Shown here: piece by piece, positions 52,172 to 61,923 of the stretch
Numbering within the stretch: position 1 is the stretch's first letter
How the letters are laid out: each line of letters starts with the position of its first letter
NCBI RefSeq assembly: GCF_016862435.1
Contig: NZ_BOMY01000008.1
Location: forward strand, 62,001 to 126,000
Direction: 5' to 3'
Source: Paractinoplanes tereljensis
Lineage (GTDB): Bacteria; Actinomycetota; Actinomycetes; Mycobacteriales; Micromonosporaceae
Length of the DNA stretch: 64,000 nt
The notes under the pieces: model-generated
Seen by the model: the letters and a program-made list of their open reading frames with translations, nothing else
The model's database searches: none
What the model was told of the DNA's origin: nothing
Program-made: the position numbers and the translations under genes

Positions 52172-52441
52172 GGTGGTCCTCCACGGTGGGTGGGGCGCGG
52201 GCATCGCAGCTCGCGCCCAGAATCGGTCGAGCGGTGCGTCACGTGGCCGGTCCGGGATCGCCGGACGCTTGGCGCGTCAGTGACGCGGCCCGAGTCGGTG
52301 GACCCGGGTGGCTCGAGGTTTCACGGCGGGCGGTGGTGTCACGGCCGCGCAAAACCAAATCACCGTTAAGGACCAAACTATCGTTCAGGTCGGCTGATGA
52401 CGCACCGTTCCCGTTGTTTGAGACTGTTACGACACAGAGTA
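52172..52441. other. Gene-free stretch upstream of the 29-aa gene
   Basis: No convincing gene in either strand. GC-rich first half; around 52350-52440 it becomes relatively A/T-rich (CAAAACCAAATCACC, GACTGTTACGACACAGAG), as expected of a promoter region for the minus-strand small gene. No clear operator seen. Confidence 0.5.
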
Positions 52442-52472
52442 ATCACCCGCCTACCAAAGGTAAGCGGGTGAT
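52442..52472. terminator. Long hairpin downstream of the DHH phosphoesterase gene
   Basis: ATCACCCGC (52442-52450) pairs with GCGGGTGAT (52464-52472); inside it TACC pairs with GGTA around AAA, giving one nearly continuous stem with a single mismatch. It lies 12 bp after the stop at 52485 on the minus strand. Confidence 0.8.
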
Positions 52473-52484
52473 GGGAGATGCGTA

Positions 52485-53537
52485 CTAGATCAGGTGAGCT
52501 TCGAGATGGCTCTTGACCGTCGCGGCCACCTCTTCGGGCGTGCCGTGACCGGTGAAGCCCGCGGCCAGGCGATGACCACCGCCGCCGAGGACCACCGCCA
52601 CCCGGCTGACGTCCACCGCGCCCTTGCTGCGCATCGACACCGACCAGTCGCCCTGCGGGGTCTCCTTGATCACCACCGCCACGTCGGCTTCGGCCACGCC
52701 GCGGACCGGGTCGATCAGGGTGTCCAGCACGTACGGTCGCTGGTCGTGGCGGGTCAGGTCGGCCTGCGTCGCGTACGTCCAGACCATGCCCTGACCGGCC
52801 GCGGCGGTGGGGTCGAGGACGGCCCGGCCGATCACCTCGCCGGCGAGTTTCATCGCCCCGAAGGGGCGGGTGTCGAAGATCCGCCGGGAGATGTCGCCGG
52901 GACTGATGCCGGTGGCGATCAGGCGGGCGGCCAGCTCGTGCACCTCGGGGGTGGTCATGTCGAACTTGAACGAACCGGTGTCGGTGGCCAGCGCCACGTA
53001 GAGACACTCGGCCACCGCGGCGTCGAGTGGGAAGCCCAGCCGGGACAGCAGGGCGTCCACCACCACCGACGTGGCCGCGGCCCGCGGCGCCACCAGGTTG
53101 ACCCGGCCGAACCGGGTGTTGGAGGCGTGGTGGTCGAGCACCACGACGCAGGGCGCGCGCAGCAGCGCGACCAGGCCGCCCAGCCGGGACTCGGCGGCCA
53201 CGTCGAACGTCATCACCAGGGCCGGCGCGCGGAAGGCCTCGGCCTCCGGCACGAGCAGCTCGACGCCGGGCAGGTCCTGATAGGGGGTGGGCAGCTCGAA
53301 GTCGCCGGCGAAGGTGGCTCGCAGCCGGGTGATTCCCTGCTCGCGCAGGGCCCGGGCGAAGCCCAGCATGCTGCCCAGCGCGTCCCCGTCCGGGTTCACG
53401 TGGCAGATCAGCTGGACCTCGTCGCCGTCCGGACCGGGAGTGAGCCCGCGGACCGCCTCAACGGCCGCGGACCACTCCGCTTCGGTCACTCCCTCGGGGG
53501 AAGTCACTCCCTCGGGAGAATCCGAGGCATGTGTCAC
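52485..53537 (-). CDS. nrnA: DHH/DHHA1 phosphoesterase (NrnA-like oligoribonuclease/PAP phosphatase)
   Basis: 350 aa from GTG at 53537, overlapping the rbfA stop by 4 bp. DHH motifs: ICHVNPDGDALGSMLG (metal Asp pair), DVAAESRL, VVLDHHASNTRFG (the DHH signature) and a C-terminal DHHA1 part with GGGGHRLAAGFTG. Such proteins trim short RNA oligos and hydrolyse 3'-phosphoadenosine phosphate. The N-terminus carries a doubled SPEGVT (TSPEGVTEAEW), a recent six-codon duplication. Downstream of rbfA as usual. Confidence 0.93.
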   Translation of the reverse strand: MTHASDSPEGVTSPEGVTEAEWSAAVEAVRGLTPGPDGDEVQLICHVNPDGDALGSMLGFARALREQGITRLRATFAGDFELPTPYQDLPGVELLVPEAEAFRAPALVMTFDVAAESRLGGLVALLRAPCVVVLDHHASNTRFGRVNLVAPRAAATSVVVDALLSRLGFPLDAAVAECLYVALATDTGSFKFDMTTPEVHELAARLIATGISPGDISRRIFDTRPFGAMKLAGEVIGRAVLDPTAAAGQGMVWTYATQADLTRHDQRPYVLDTLIDPVRGVAEADVAVVIKETPQGDWSVSMRSKGAVDVSRVAVVLGGGGHRLAAGFTGHGTPEEVAATVKSHLEAHLI

Positions 53538-54004
53538 CCGAGGTCCTCGCGCGCGCCCACCCGCTCGGCGCCCTCGTCCTCGTCGTCCTCGTCCTCGGCC
53601 TTGTAGGGGTCGGGGTCACCGGCGTACTGCTTGCCGGCCGCGAGGCGCTGGACCTCCTCGTCGCGGAGGCGGGCCTCGGCGAGCAGGTCCTCCATCTCCT
53701 TGGCGTGGTCCATCACGTTGTCCTGCACGAACGCCAGGCTCGGCGAGTGCCGCAGGCCGAGCGCGTGGCCGACGCGGGTGCGCAGCATGCCCTTGGCGCT
53801 CTCCAGCGCCGCCTGCGTGCCGGCCTGTTCGGTCGGGTCGCCCAGAACCGTGTAGTAGACGGTCGCCTCGCGGAGGTCTCCGGTGATCCGGGCGTCCGTG
53901 ATCGTCACCATGCCGAGCCGGGGGTCCTTGATCTCACGCACCAGCGACGCGACCAACTCCTTGATGCGCTCCGCGTGTCGACGCGTCTTGGCCGGGTCCG
54001 ACAT
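53534..54004 (-). CDS. rbfA: Ribosome-binding factor A
   Basis: 156 aa from ATG at 54004 (MSDPAKTRRHAERIKELVAS), with GGAGG ~9 nt upstream; the GTG at 54013 would leave no room for it. Core KH-like fold: IKDPRLGMVTITDARITGDL, ATVYYTVLGD and RHSPSLAFVQDNVMDHAKEM. The C-terminus is acidic (AEDEDDEDEGAE). Cold-shock maturation factor for 16S rRNA 5' end. Overlaps the next gene (GTGA). Confidence 0.95.
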   Translation of the reverse strand: MSDPAKTRRHAERIKELVASLVREIKDPRLGMVTITDARITGDLREATVYYTVLGDPTEQAGTQAALESAKGMLRTRVGHALGLRHSPSLAFVQDNVMDHAKEMEDLLAEARLRDEEVQRLAAGKQYAGDPDPYKAEDEDDEDEGAERVGAREDLG

Positions 54005-54083
54005 ATCGCCCACCTCCGACTGTAATTACCGCGGGTCCGTACTGCTCCCGCCCAACTGCTGAAGCGTACCCACGCCGTGTTGC

Positions 54084-54377
54084 CTAGTCCTCGTCGCCGT
54101 AGAGCCTTCGCTTCACGGACAACAGCTCGAGTTCGGGGCGGCCGGCCACCTGGTTCTCGCAGGTGTCGATCACGGCGCGGGCCTGGCCGGCCTCGGCCGC
54201 GACCACGGCCACGCCGATCTGGGCCCGGCCGTACAGGTCGTGGAAACCGACCTCGGCGACGCTCACCTCGAACTTCTTGAGCATCGCGAGGATCGGGCGG
54301 ACATAGGAACGCTTCTGCTTGAGCGTGCGGGAGTCGCCGGGCAGGAGCAGATCGAACACTGCGGTTTCGGTAAACAT
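54084..54377 (-). CDS. DUF503 protein
   Basis: 97 aa from ATG at 54377. Matches DUF503 along its length: LLLPGDSRTLKQKRSYVRPI, LKKFEVSVAEVGFHDLYGRA and ELELLSVKRRLYG. Small ferredoxin-like fold; function unknown, but genes of this family are regularly found between infB and rbfA (the YlxP group), suggesting a link to translation. Confidence 0.92.
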   Translation of the reverse strand: MFTETAVFDLLLPGDSRTLKQKRSYVRPILAMLKKFEVSVAEVGFHDLYGRAQIGVAVVAAEAGQARAVIDTCENQVAGRPELELLSVKRRLYGDED

Positions 54378-54399
54378 CAGCGAGCAGGGTAAACCTTTT

Positions 54400-55425
54400 T
54401 CAGTTCACCTTGCGGGCAATAATCACGTCGCGCTCGATGCCCTGGTCGACGCGGTGGGCGAGCGGCTCGTTCTCGACGATCTCGAGGCCGTTGGCGACCA
54501 GGATGTCCTCGGCCAGCTCGCGCCGGGCCACCTTGAGGTTCCAGGACAGGCCGAGCGCGGCACCCGGCCGCAGCAGCGGCAACCAGGTCGGTACCGCGCG
54601 CTCGAGCAGATCGAGCGGGCTGCGGGTGATGCCGCCGGCATCGTCGTAACTGCCGTGCGCCACCCCGTAGGGCAGGTCGGTGACCAGGACGTCGGCGACG
54701 CCGCCGCGCAGCAGTCCGTCCAGCTGGGTGGTGTCGGCCTGGATCACGGTGATCTTCTGCACCGCGCCGGCCTTGTGGTCGTCCTTGCTGGCCGCGAGGC
54801 TCACTTCGAGCCTGCGGGCGGCACGCCGCCCTTGGCGGCGCACCGGGACCAACTCGGCCGAGTGCTTCAATCGCTTCCTCTTGAGGTACGTCTGGAGGAA
54901 GAGCTTGTACGCCTCCACGTCCTTGCCGTCGAGCTCGATCCCGATGCCGTCGTAGCCGTACATCAGCGCCTGGTTGAGCGTGGTCCCGCGTCCGCACAGC
55001 GGGTCGAGGACGGTGAGCCCGCCGTCGAGCATCCGCCCGGCCGACCGCGAGGCGAGCAGCGTGAGGTTGAGAACAAGCTTGGTGAACTGCTCGTTGGTCT
55101 TCCCCGCGTACTTCGGGATGGTGATCAGGTCACTGTCGTACTGCGCCAGCGGCGTGAGCTCCAGCGGCCGCAGCAGGTCATCCTCAACCCGCTCGAAGAG
55201 CGCGTAGGCCGCCGACAAATTGGACAGGTACGAAATATCCTGCGGCGACAGCGAGCCGGTGAAGCCGAGATACTCCACACCGCCAAGCTTCTCCACGCCG
55301 ATGTCCGAAATGTCGGACGACAGCACGGGCTTGAAGGCGGCCAATTCGGCGAGCGACAACCGCGCAGCCTGGTCGGCATAGACGCGGTTGGCATAGGGCG
55401 CAAGGAGCAGGGCGTACCGGGACAT
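54400..55425 (-). CDS. TRM11-like RNA methyltransferase
   Basis: 341 aa from ATG at 55425 (MSRYALLLAPYANRVYADQA). The N-terminal ~170 residues resemble the THUMP-containing half of such enzymes only weakly; the C-terminal Rossmann domain has the SAM motif VLDPLCGRGTTLNQAL and the catalytic motif LVTDLPYG (variant of D/N-PPY). Hence a tRNA guanine-N2 or related methyltransferase is likely. It sits between infB and DUF503 on the same strand; a hairpin at 55522 separates it from infB. Confidence 0.82.
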   Translation of the reverse strand: MSRYALLLAPYANRVYADQAARLSLAELAAFKPVLSSDISDIGVEKLGGVEYLGFTGSLSPQDISYLSNLSAAYALFERVEDDLLRPLELTPLAQYDSDLITIPKYAGKTNEQFTKLVLNLTLLASRSAGRMLDGGLTVLDPLCGRGTTLNQALMYGYDGIGIELDGKDVEAYKLFLQTYLKRKRLKHSAELVPVRRQGRRAARRLEVSLAASKDDHKAGAVQKITVIQADTTQLDGLLRGGVADVLVTDLPYGVAHGSYDDAGGITRSPLDLLERAVPTWLPLLRPGAALGLSWNLKVARRELAEDILVANGLEIVENEPLAHRVDQGIERDVIIARKVN

Positions 55426-55521
55426 GCGTGCCATCTTGGCAGGCGGCGCGACCGGCGCTGCGAGCGCCACCACCGCACCGTGGGGGTTTGGGGGCTCGGC
55501 CCCCATCGCAGGCATATAGGC

Positions 55522-55562
55522 GGGAGCCCCCCGTCCGCGCTTTCCGCGGACAGAGGGCTCCC
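55522..55562 (-). terminator. Terminator after infB
   Basis: Double stem: GGGAGCCC (55522-55529) with GGGCTCCC (55555-55562), and inside it GTCCGCG (55533-55539) with CGCGGAC (55545-55551). It lies 12 bp after the infB stop on the minus strand; no U-tract. Confidence 0.8.
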
Positions 55563-55574
55563 GGTACCTCTCGA

Positions 55575-58500
55575 CTACGCGCGCGGCTTCTCGCGCATCT
55601 CGAAGGTCTCGATCACGTCGCCGACCTGCGGGCTGCCGAAACCGCTCATCGTCAGACCACACTCGAAGCCCTCGCGGACCTCGGTGGCGTCGTCCTTGAA
55701 GCGGCGCAGCGAGCTGATCGTGACGTTCTCCGCCACCACGACGCCGTCCCGCAGGATGCGGGCCTTGGCGTTGCGGCGGAGAAGACCGCTGCGGACCATA
55801 CAGCCGGCGATGAGGCCGATCTTGGACGAGCGGAAGACCTCGCGGATCTCCGCGGTGCCCTGCTCGACCTCCTCGTACTCCGGCTTGAGCAGGCCCTTGA
55901 GCGCGGCCTCGATCTCCTCGATGGCCTGGTAGATAACGCTGTAGTAGCGGATCTCCACGTTCGCCCGGTCGGCCATGTCCTTGACCTTGTTCGAGGCCCG
56001 GACGTTGAACCCGATGATCGTGGCGGTGGCGTCCGAGGACGCCGAGGCCAGGTTCACGTCGCTCTCGGTGATCGCACCGACGCCGCGGTGGATGACCTTG
56101 AGCTGGATCTCGTCCGGAATCTCGATCTTGAACAGCGCGTCCTCGAGGGCCTCGACCGAACCGGACGAGTCGCCCTTGATGACCAGGGTGAGCGAGGTCT
56201 TCTCGCCCTCCTTGAGCTGCTCCATGAGCGTCTCGAGGGTGGCCCGGGTCCGCGAGTTCGCGAAGCTCGCCGCGCGGCGGCGAGCCTGCCGCTGCTCGGC
56301 GATCTGCCGCACGGTGCGGTCGTCCTCAGCCGCGAGGAACGTGTCACCCGCACCCGGCACCGAGGTCAGACCGAGCACCAGCACCGGCCGGGCCGGGTAG
56401 GCCTCGGGCACGGTCTTGCCGTTCTCGTCGAGCATGGCGCGGACGCGGCCGTGCGCGCCGCCCGCCACGATCGAGTCGCCGGCCCGCAGCGTGCCCTTCT
56501 GGACCAGCACGGTCGCGAGAGCACCACGGCCCTTGTCGAGGTGCGACTCGACGACGACACCCTGCGCCGGCCCGTCGGTCGGAGCGGTCAGCTCCAGCGA
56601 CGCGTCGGCGGTCAGCAGGACCGCCTCGAGCAGCTCGTCGATGCCGGTGCCCGGCTTGGCGGCCACGTTGACGAACATCGTGTCGCCGCCGTACTCCTCG
56701 GCGAGCAGGCCGTAGTCGGTGAGCTGCTGGCGCACCTTGTCCGGGTTGGCGTCCGGCTTGTCGACCTTGTTGACCGCGACCACGATCGGCACCTCGGCGG
56801 CCTTGGCGTGGTTCAACGCCTCAACCGTCTGGGGCATGACGCCGTCGTCCGCCGCGACCACCAGGATCACGATGTCGGTCACCTGGGCACCACGGGCACG
56901 CATGGCGGTGAACGCCTCGTGGCCCGGGGTGTCGAGGAAGGTGATGGCCCGCTCTTCGCCCTGGTGCGGGACGACGACCTGGTAGGCACCGATGTGCTGG
57001 GTGATGCCACCCGCCTCGCCGGCGACCACGTTGGTCTTGCGGATCGCGTCGAGCAGCTTCGTCTTACCGTGGTCGACGTGACCCATGACGGTCACCACCG
57101 GCGGACGAGTGACCAGACGGTCCTCGGCCACCTCGGCGTCGAGGTCGATGTTGAACTGCGCGAGCAGCGCGCGGTCCTCATCTTCCGGGCTGACGATCTG
57201 CACGTCGAAGCCCAGGTGCTCGCCGAGCAGCAGCAGCGTGTCGTCGGAACACGACTGAGTCGCCGTCACCATCTCGCCCAGGTTGAACATCTCCTGGACC
57301 AGCGAGCCGGGGTTCGCGTTGATCTTGTCGGCGAAGTCGGAGAGCGACGCGCCACGGGACAGCCTGATCTCCTGGCCGTTGCCGCGGGGCGCGCCCGAGC
57401 TCATGGCCGGAGCCGACAGGTTGTCGAACTCCTGACGCCGCTGCTTCTTCGACTTGCGGCCACGCGTCGGCCGGCCACCCGGACGCCCGAAGGCACCCGC
57501 GGCACCGCCGCCACGACCGCGACCGCCACCACCGGGACGACCCGGAGCGCCGGCACCGACCGGACCACCAGTACCGCCGCCGGGGCCACCGCGGTAGCCA
57601 CCGCCACCGCCGCCACCGCCGCCGGGACCACCACGGTAGCCACCGCCGCCGGCACCGCCACCGCCGCCGGGACGGAAACCGCCACCGGCACCAGCACCGC
57701 CACCGCCGCCACCGGGACGGAAACCGCCACCGCCGCCACCGGGACCACCACGACCGCCGCCGGGACCGCCGGGACGACCTGCGCCGCCACCGCCGGGACC
57801 GCCACCGGGACGACCGGGACGCTGTGAAGGCATGGACGCGGGGCTGGGCCGCGGCGGCATGGACGCCGGGCTCGGCCGCGGCGGCATGCCGGGCTGGTTG
57901 GGACGCGGCATCGCGGACGGCGTGGGCCGAGCAGCCCCACCACCGGAGACACCGAACGGGTTGTTACCGGGACCGCGGGCCGGCGGACGCGGGCTGCCGC
58001 CTGCGGGACCGGGACGCGGGCCACCGCCCGGAGCGGACGGACCGCTCGTGCGCGGAGTCGCGGCCGGGGAACCCGGACGCGGCGGAACCGAGCCGGGGCC
58101 CGGACGCGGGCCGGGGCCGGTCGGGCGGATGTCGGGCTGCGGCTGCTGGGCACGACGCTCGGCGTCCCGGGTGCGGGCGGCCTGGGCGGCCTTGACCGCG
58201 GCCTCCTGCTCGGCCTTCAGCGCCGAGGCGCGCGCCTCGGCGGCCGCCACCTCGATGTCGTGAGCACTCGCCGGCTTGGCGACCGGACCGGGCGTGGGGC
58301 CCGGGCGGACGGGAGCCGGCGGCTTGGGGCGCACGAACGGACCCGGCGAGGGAGCCGGGGAAGTCGGCGCGCTGCTGGGTGCGCTGGGTGCGCTGGAGGC
58401 GTCCGCCGCGGGCGCGGTCGGACGACGCGGCGGCTGCGGCCGCGCGCCGGTGGATGGGGCCGGCCGCAGGGAGCCGGGAGCCGGGGCGCTGGATGCGGAC

Positions 58501-58685
58501 GGGGCGGACGCCGCCGGAGCGGAACCTGCCTCGAGAGCACCACGCAGCCGCCGGGCCACCGGGGCCTCGACCGTGCTGGAAGCTGACTTGACGAACTCGC
58601 CCATCTCTTTGAGCTTGGCGAGAACGGTCTTGCTGTCGACCCCGAGCTCCTTTGCGAGCTCGTGTACGCGGGCCTTACCTGGCAC
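55575..58685 (-). CDS. infB: Translation initiation factor IF-2
   Basis: 1036 aa from GTG at 58685 ([20 protein letters not shown]), with GAGGAG 4 nt upstream. Order: IF2_N domain (1-55), a Pro/Ala-rich stretch, a Gly-rich block (~285-402, PGGGGGG-type repeats), a second IF2-associated domain (~415-520), then the GTPase domain: G1 [13 protein letters not shown] (~532), [18 protein letters not shown] (~638), followed by domains II, III and the fMet-tRNA-binding domain IV ([17 protein letters not shown]). The long disordered N-terminal region is usual for actinobacteria. Confidence 0.97.
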   Translation of the reverse strand: MPGKARVHELAKELGVDSKTVLAKLKEMGEFVKSASSTVEAPVARRLRGALEAGSAPAASAPSASSAPAPGSLRPAPSTGARPQPPRRPTAPAADASSAPSAPSSAPTSPAPSPGPFVRPKPPAPVRPGPTPGPVAKPASAHDIEVAAAEARASALKAEQEAAVKAAQAARTRDAERRAQQPQPDIRPTGPGPRPGPGSVPPRPGSPAATPRTSGPSAPGGGPRPGPAGGSPRPPARGPGNNPFGVSGGGAARPTPSAMPRPNQPGMPPRPSPASMPPRPSPASMPSQRPGRPGGGPGGGGAGRPGGPGGGRGGPGGGGGGFRPGGGGGGAGAGGGFRPGGGGGAGGGGYRGGPGGGGGGGGGYRGGPGGGTGGPVGAGAPGRPGGGGRGRGGGAAGAFGRPGGRPTRGRKSKKQRRQEFDNLSAPAMSSGAPRGNGQEIRLSRGASLSDFADKINANPGSLVQEMFNLGEMVTATQSCSDDTLLLLGEHLGFDVQIVSPEDEDRALLAQFNIDLDAEVAEDRLVTRPPVVTVMGHVDHGKTKLLDAIRKTNVVAGEAGGITQHIGAYQVVVPHQGEERAITFLDTPGHEAFTAMRARGAQVTDIVILVVAADDGVMPQTVEALNHAKAAEVPIVVAVNKVDKPDANPDKVRQQLTDYGLLAEEYGGDTMFVNVAAKPGTGIDELLEAVLLTADASLELTAPTDGPAQGVVVESHLDKGRGALATVLVQKGTLRAGDSIVAGGAHGRVRAMLDENGKTVPEAYPARPVLVLGLTSVPGAGDTFLAAEDDRTVRQIAEQRQARRRAASFANSRTRATLETLMEQLKEGEKTSLTLVIKGDSSGSVEALEDALFKIEIPDEIQLKVIHRGVGAITESDVNLASASSDATATIIGFNVRASNKVKDMADRANVEIRYYSVIYQAIEEIEAALKGLLKPEYEEVEQGTAEIREVFRSSKIGLIAGCMVRSGLLRRNAKARILRDGVVVAENVTISSLRRFKDDATEVREGFECGLTMSGFGSPQVGDVIETFEMREKPRA

Positions 58686-58791
58686 TGCACTCCTCACTTC
58701 GAGGTCGTGCGAGCGCACCCGCAACGACCTCACTCGTGCACTAGAAGCCTGTTCATTTCAGGGACTTCATCGTGTGCTCATCTGGGTCGTC

Positions 58792-59115
58792 CTACCTTGC
58801 TGGGTCGTGATCAGGCCTGGCGGCCTGGTCATCGGTCGTTCCGCGCGGCATGGAGACCGAACGGATGTGCTCGGCAAGCGGACCGGTGTCAGCAACACCG
58901 GTGAATCGCAACGCCCGCCCGAAGGCACGGCGCCGCTCCGCCTGCGCGAAGCAAGCCGGATCAGGATGCAGATGCGCTCCCCGGCCCGGCAGTCGGCGGT
59001 TCGGATCGGGTTGGAAGCGGAAATCATCCCAGCTGCCAGCCACGACGAACCTAACTAACTCAGAGGCCGGCGCGCGTTTACGGCAACCGACACAGGTGCG
59101 CGTCGGACCGGCCAT
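58792..59115 (-). CDS. ylxR: YlxR-family (DUF448) RNA-binding protein
   Basis: 107 aa from ATG at 59115 (MAGPTRTCVGCRKRAPASEL). YlxR motif TCVGCRKR near the start, then LPGRGAHLHPDPACFAQAERRRAFGRALRF. Small basic nucleic-acid-binding protein encoded between nusA and infB in most Gram-positives. The C-terminal ~25 residues are an Arg/Asp-rich tail. Confidence 0.93.
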   Translation of the reverse strand: MAGPTRTCVGCRKRAPASELVRFVVAGSWDDFRFQPDPNRRLPGRGAHLHPDPACFAQAERRRAFGRALRFTGVADTGPLAEHIRSVSMPRGTTDDQAARPDHDPAR

Positions 59116-59155
59116 GGAAAAGTCTACCCCTCGCGGGTTGTGCCCGCGTATCCGG

Positions 59156-60181
59156 TCAGCTTCCCGCCTCGGCCGCATCACGATCCGACTGAGCCGGGCG
59201 CTCGGCCGGCTCGTTGTCCGGGCGGATGTCGATCCGCCAGCCGGTCAGCCGCGCCGCCAGCCGGGCGTTCTGCCCTTCCCGGCCGATCGCCAGCGACAGC
59301 TGGAAGTCGGGCACGGTCACCCGGGCCGTCCGGGTGGCGGCGTCCACCACCTCGACACGCAGGGCTTTCGCGGGCGAGAGCGCATTACCGACGAACTGGG
59401 CCGGATCGTCCGACCAGTCGATGATGTCGATCTTCTCGCCGTGCAGTTCGCTCATCACGGCCCGCACCCGCTGGCCCATCGGGCCGATGCAGGCACCCTT
59501 CGCATTCACGCCGGGCACTGTCGAATGCACCGCGATCTTGGTGCGGTGACCTGCCTCACGTGCGATCGCGGCGATCTCGACGGTGCCGTCGGCGATCTCC
59601 GGGACCTCGAGCGCGAACAGCTTCTTCACCAGGGCCGGGTGTGAGCGGGACAGGGTGACCTGCGGGCCACGGAAGCCCTTGGCCACGTGCACGACGATGG
59701 CCCGGATGCGCGACCCGTGGTCGTACGACTCCCCCGGCACCTGCTCGGACTGCGGGAGCACCGCCTCGATCTTGCCGAGGTCGACGATCACGATGCCCTT
59801 CTCGGCCCGCGCGGCGTCCGCCTGCACGATGCCGGTGATCAGGTCACCGTCGCGTCCCGCGTACTCCCCGAAGTGCTGTTCGTCGGTCGCCTCCCGGAGG
59901 CGTTGCAGGATCACCTGCTTGGCCGTCATGGCCGCGATGCGGCCGAAGTCGTGCGGGGTGTCGTCCCACTCCCGCACCAGCGTGCCGTCCGCGTCCAGCT
60001 CCTGAGCGAGTACCGACGCCACGCCGGACTTACGGTCGATCTCCACCCGGGCGTGACTCTGCGCGCCATCGGTGTGCCGGTAGGCGGTCAGCAGCGCGGT
60101 CTCGATAGCCGCGACGATCGTGTCGAACGGGATCTCCCGCTCGCGCTCCAGGGCGCGCAGCGCCGCGAGGTCGATATTCAC
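59156..60181 (-). CDS. nusA: Transcription termination/antitermination factor NusA
   Basis: 341 aa from ATG at 60181, overlapping the rimP stop by 4 bp. N-terminal RNA-polymerase-binding domain ([20 protein letters not shown]), S1 domain ([20 protein letters not shown]), and tandem KH domains ([40 protein letters not shown]). The acidic C-terminal repeats of the E. coli protein are absent, as usual in actinobacteria. Confidence 0.97.
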   Translation of the reverse strand: MNIDLAALRALEREREIPFDTIVAAIETALLTAYRHTDGAQSHARVEIDRKSGVASVLAQELDADGTLVREWDDTPHDFGRIAAMTAKQVILQRLREATDEQHFGEYAGRDGDLITGIVQADAARAEKGIVIVDLGKIEAVLPQSEQVPGESYDHGSRIRAIVVHVAKGFRGPQVTLSRSHPALVKKLFALEVPEIADGTVEIAAIAREAGHRTKIAVHSTVPGVNAKGACIGPMGQRVRAVMSELHGEKIDIIDWSDDPAQFVGNALSPAKALRVEVVDAATRTARVTVPDFQLSLAIGREGQNARLAARLTGWRIDIRPDNEPAERPAQSDRDAAEAGS

Positions 60182-60813
60182 TCCCTGCCCTCCCCATCCT
60201 CTTCGTCGTCGTCTTCGTTGTCATCGTCTTCGTCTTCGTCGCCGAAGTCGGCCTCGTCGAGGCGCTTGAACTCGATCTGCACACGCCCGGGGCCGAGTTC
60301 GGCGTAGGTAAGCGTCCGGGACTCGCCGTCGACGTCCAGGGCGATGCCCGCGTCGTCCACGTCGGCCACCCGGCCGGTGAGTCCGTTGACCGCGACCAGC
60401 CGGCCACGGTTACGCCGCCAGTGGCGCGGCAGGGTCAGCGGCCGGTCCACCCCGGGCGAACCGACCTCGAGCTGGTATTCACCGGCCAGCAGTTCGCCGC
60501 CGCTCTCCTCGGCCGCGTCGAGCGCCGCCGAGATCTCCCGCGAGACGACGGCCACGCCGTCCAGATTGATGCCCCCGTCGGTGTCCACCAGGACCCGCAC
60601 CACGTGGCGCCGGCCGGCCCGGGACAGGTTCACGTCTTCCAGGTCGTAGCCGGCCTGCTGAACGACCGGCTCGATCACTGCTTGCACCCGGGCCTTGGCG
60701 GCCACCAGGTCGATGCGCGGAGCGGCGGGGGCCCGCTGCTCCGATTCTTCCCGGGACCGTTGGGCGCCGGAACGGTTGCCAGGCCGGGCGCCGGCGCGAC
60801 CACGCTGCGTCAT
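60178..60813 (-). CDS. rimP: Ribosome maturation factor RimP
   Basis: 211 aa from ATG at 60813. RimP N-terminal domain ([56 protein letters not shown]) and Sm-like C-terminal domain ([20 protein letters not shown]). A basic N-terminal extension (~30 aa) and a strongly acidic tail ([17 protein letters not shown]) are additions common in this group. Promotes 30S assembly. Confidence 0.95.
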   Translation of the reverse strand: MTQRGRAGARPGNRSGAQRSREESEQRAPAAPRIDLVAAKARVQAVIEPVVQQAGYDLEDVNLSRAGRRHVVRVLVDTDGGINLDGVAVVSREISAALDAAEESGGELLAGEYQLEVGSPGVDRPLTLPRHWRRNRGRLVAVNGLTGRVADVDDAGIALDVDGESRTLTYAELGPGRVQIEFKRLDEADFGDEDEDDDNEDDDEEDGEGRE

Positions 60814-60961
60814 CGGGCTCGACCTTTCACTAGTGTTCCAAGGAAAGCACTATATGCCGCCGGGCTGAAAGCCCCGCGGCTGACGCAGAGCGTAACGCGC
60901 GGCGCTCGCGGGGCCTTAACCACCCACCACCGGCCGAATGGTGTTGACTGGCGCGGTGCGG

Positions 60962-61429
60962 ATGAGCGAAGTGGGACATACCCGACGGTGGGTGCTGGGC
61001 GCCGGGCTGATGCTCACCGGCGGCCTGGCCGGATGCGGCAGCGATGCCGACTCGCCGACGCCGGTGGACGCACTGCAGCCGCTGCTCGACGAGGCGCTCA
61101 CCCTGGCCATCGCCTACGACCGGGCGATCCTGAGCCTCCCCGACCTCGCCACCCGGCTCAGCCCGCTCGCCGCCGACCACCGGGCGCACGCCGCCGAGCT
61201 GGCCACCCTGATCGGCCGCACCACGCCGACCTCGGCCTCCGCCTCCAGCCCGGCATCGGCCATGTCGGCCGGCGCCACGGCGGACGAGGTGATCGCCGCC
61301 TTCCAGACGGCCGAGCAGAGCGCCGCGAAGAACGCGGTGGCGGCCTGCCGGGCGACCACGGCCCTGCGCGCCGGGACGGTCGGCTCGATCGCCGCCTGCC
61401 GGGCCACCCACGTCGAGGCGCTGCGATGA
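60962..61429 (+). CDS. Tat-type lipoprotein, DUF4439 neighbour
   Basis: 155 aa from ATG at 60962. The head MSEVGHTRRWVLGAGLMLTG has a twin arginine and continues to a lipobox LAGC with Cys25, so a lipoprotein is expected on the outer face of the membrane. The rest is Ala-rich and helical (LDEALTLAIAYDRAILSLPD, AAFQTAEQSAAKNAVAACRA), compatible with half of a ferritin-like bundle. It overlaps the next gene by 4 bp (ATGA). The same two-gene set lies next to rimP in mycobacteria (Rv2843-Rv2844), from memory. Confidence 0.8.
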   Translation: MSEVGHTRRWVLGAGLMLTGGLAGCGSDADSPTPVDALQPLLDEALTLAIAYDRAILSLPDLATRLSPLAADHRAHAAELATLIGRTTPTSASASSPASAMSAGATADEVIAAFQTAEQSAAKNAVAACRATTALRAGTVGSIAACRATHVEALR

Positions 61430-61851
61430 CCGAGGCGCTCGCGGCCGCGCTGGCCGCCGAGGAGGCGGCCATCTACGCGTACGGTCTGATCGGCGTGCGG
61501 CTGACCGCCAGGGCCGAGGTAACCGCGGCCCGCGCCGCGGAGCTGGAACACCGCGAACGCCGGGACTGGCTGATCAACCAGATCGCCGCGCTCAAATCCA
61601 GCTCGGGCCCCTTGCCGGCCGGCTACACCCTGCCCTTCCCGGTGACCGACCGGGACTCCGCACTGGACCTCGCCATCAAGATCGAGGACGGGGTCGCGCA
61701 GTCCTGGCGGCCGGTGCTCGGGGTGACCGAGAACGACGATCGGACCACCGCGCTCGCCGCCCTGACCGACGCCGCCGTGCGCGCCGTCCGATGGCGGCGG
61801 CTCAACGCGGTGGCGCCCCTGACGATGGCCTTCCCTGGCCGCGCGGGCTGA
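61426..61851 (+). CDS. DUF4439 ferritin-like domain protein
   Basis: 141 aa from ATG at 61426. Ferritin-like helices: MTEALAAALAAEEAAIYAYG, AELEHRERRDWLINQIAALK, DLAIKIEDGVAQSWRPVLG. The E...EHRE pattern could be a di-metal site, but a complete ExxH set is not certain. No signal of its own, so it probably stays in the cytoplasm, or is carried by its partner (inference). Translationally coupled to the Tat lipoprotein gene. Confidence 0.87.
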   Translation: MTEALAAALAAEEAAIYAYGLIGVRLTARAEVTAARAAELEHRERRDWLINQIAALKSSSGPLPAGYTLPFPVTDRDSALDLAIKIEDGVAQSWRPVLGVTENDDRTTALAALTDAAVRAVRWRRLNAVAPLTMAFPGRAG

Positions 61852-61923
61852 CACCGGTCTGTCCGTTTTCGTGCTCCGCGCCGGACGCCTTTCGCTGACA
61901 CCGGGATACCGAAGAATGACGGG

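Noticed and set aside
55428..57827. ~800-codon open frame antisense to infB
   Set aside because: Its C-terminal Thr/Ala repeats are just the reverse of the Gly-rich codons of IF-2; infB is certain.
57480..57830. Dense CCGCCACC-type repeats as a possible minisatellite or CRISPR-like array
   Set aside because: They encode the Gly-rich linker of IF-2, have irregular spacing and no spacers.
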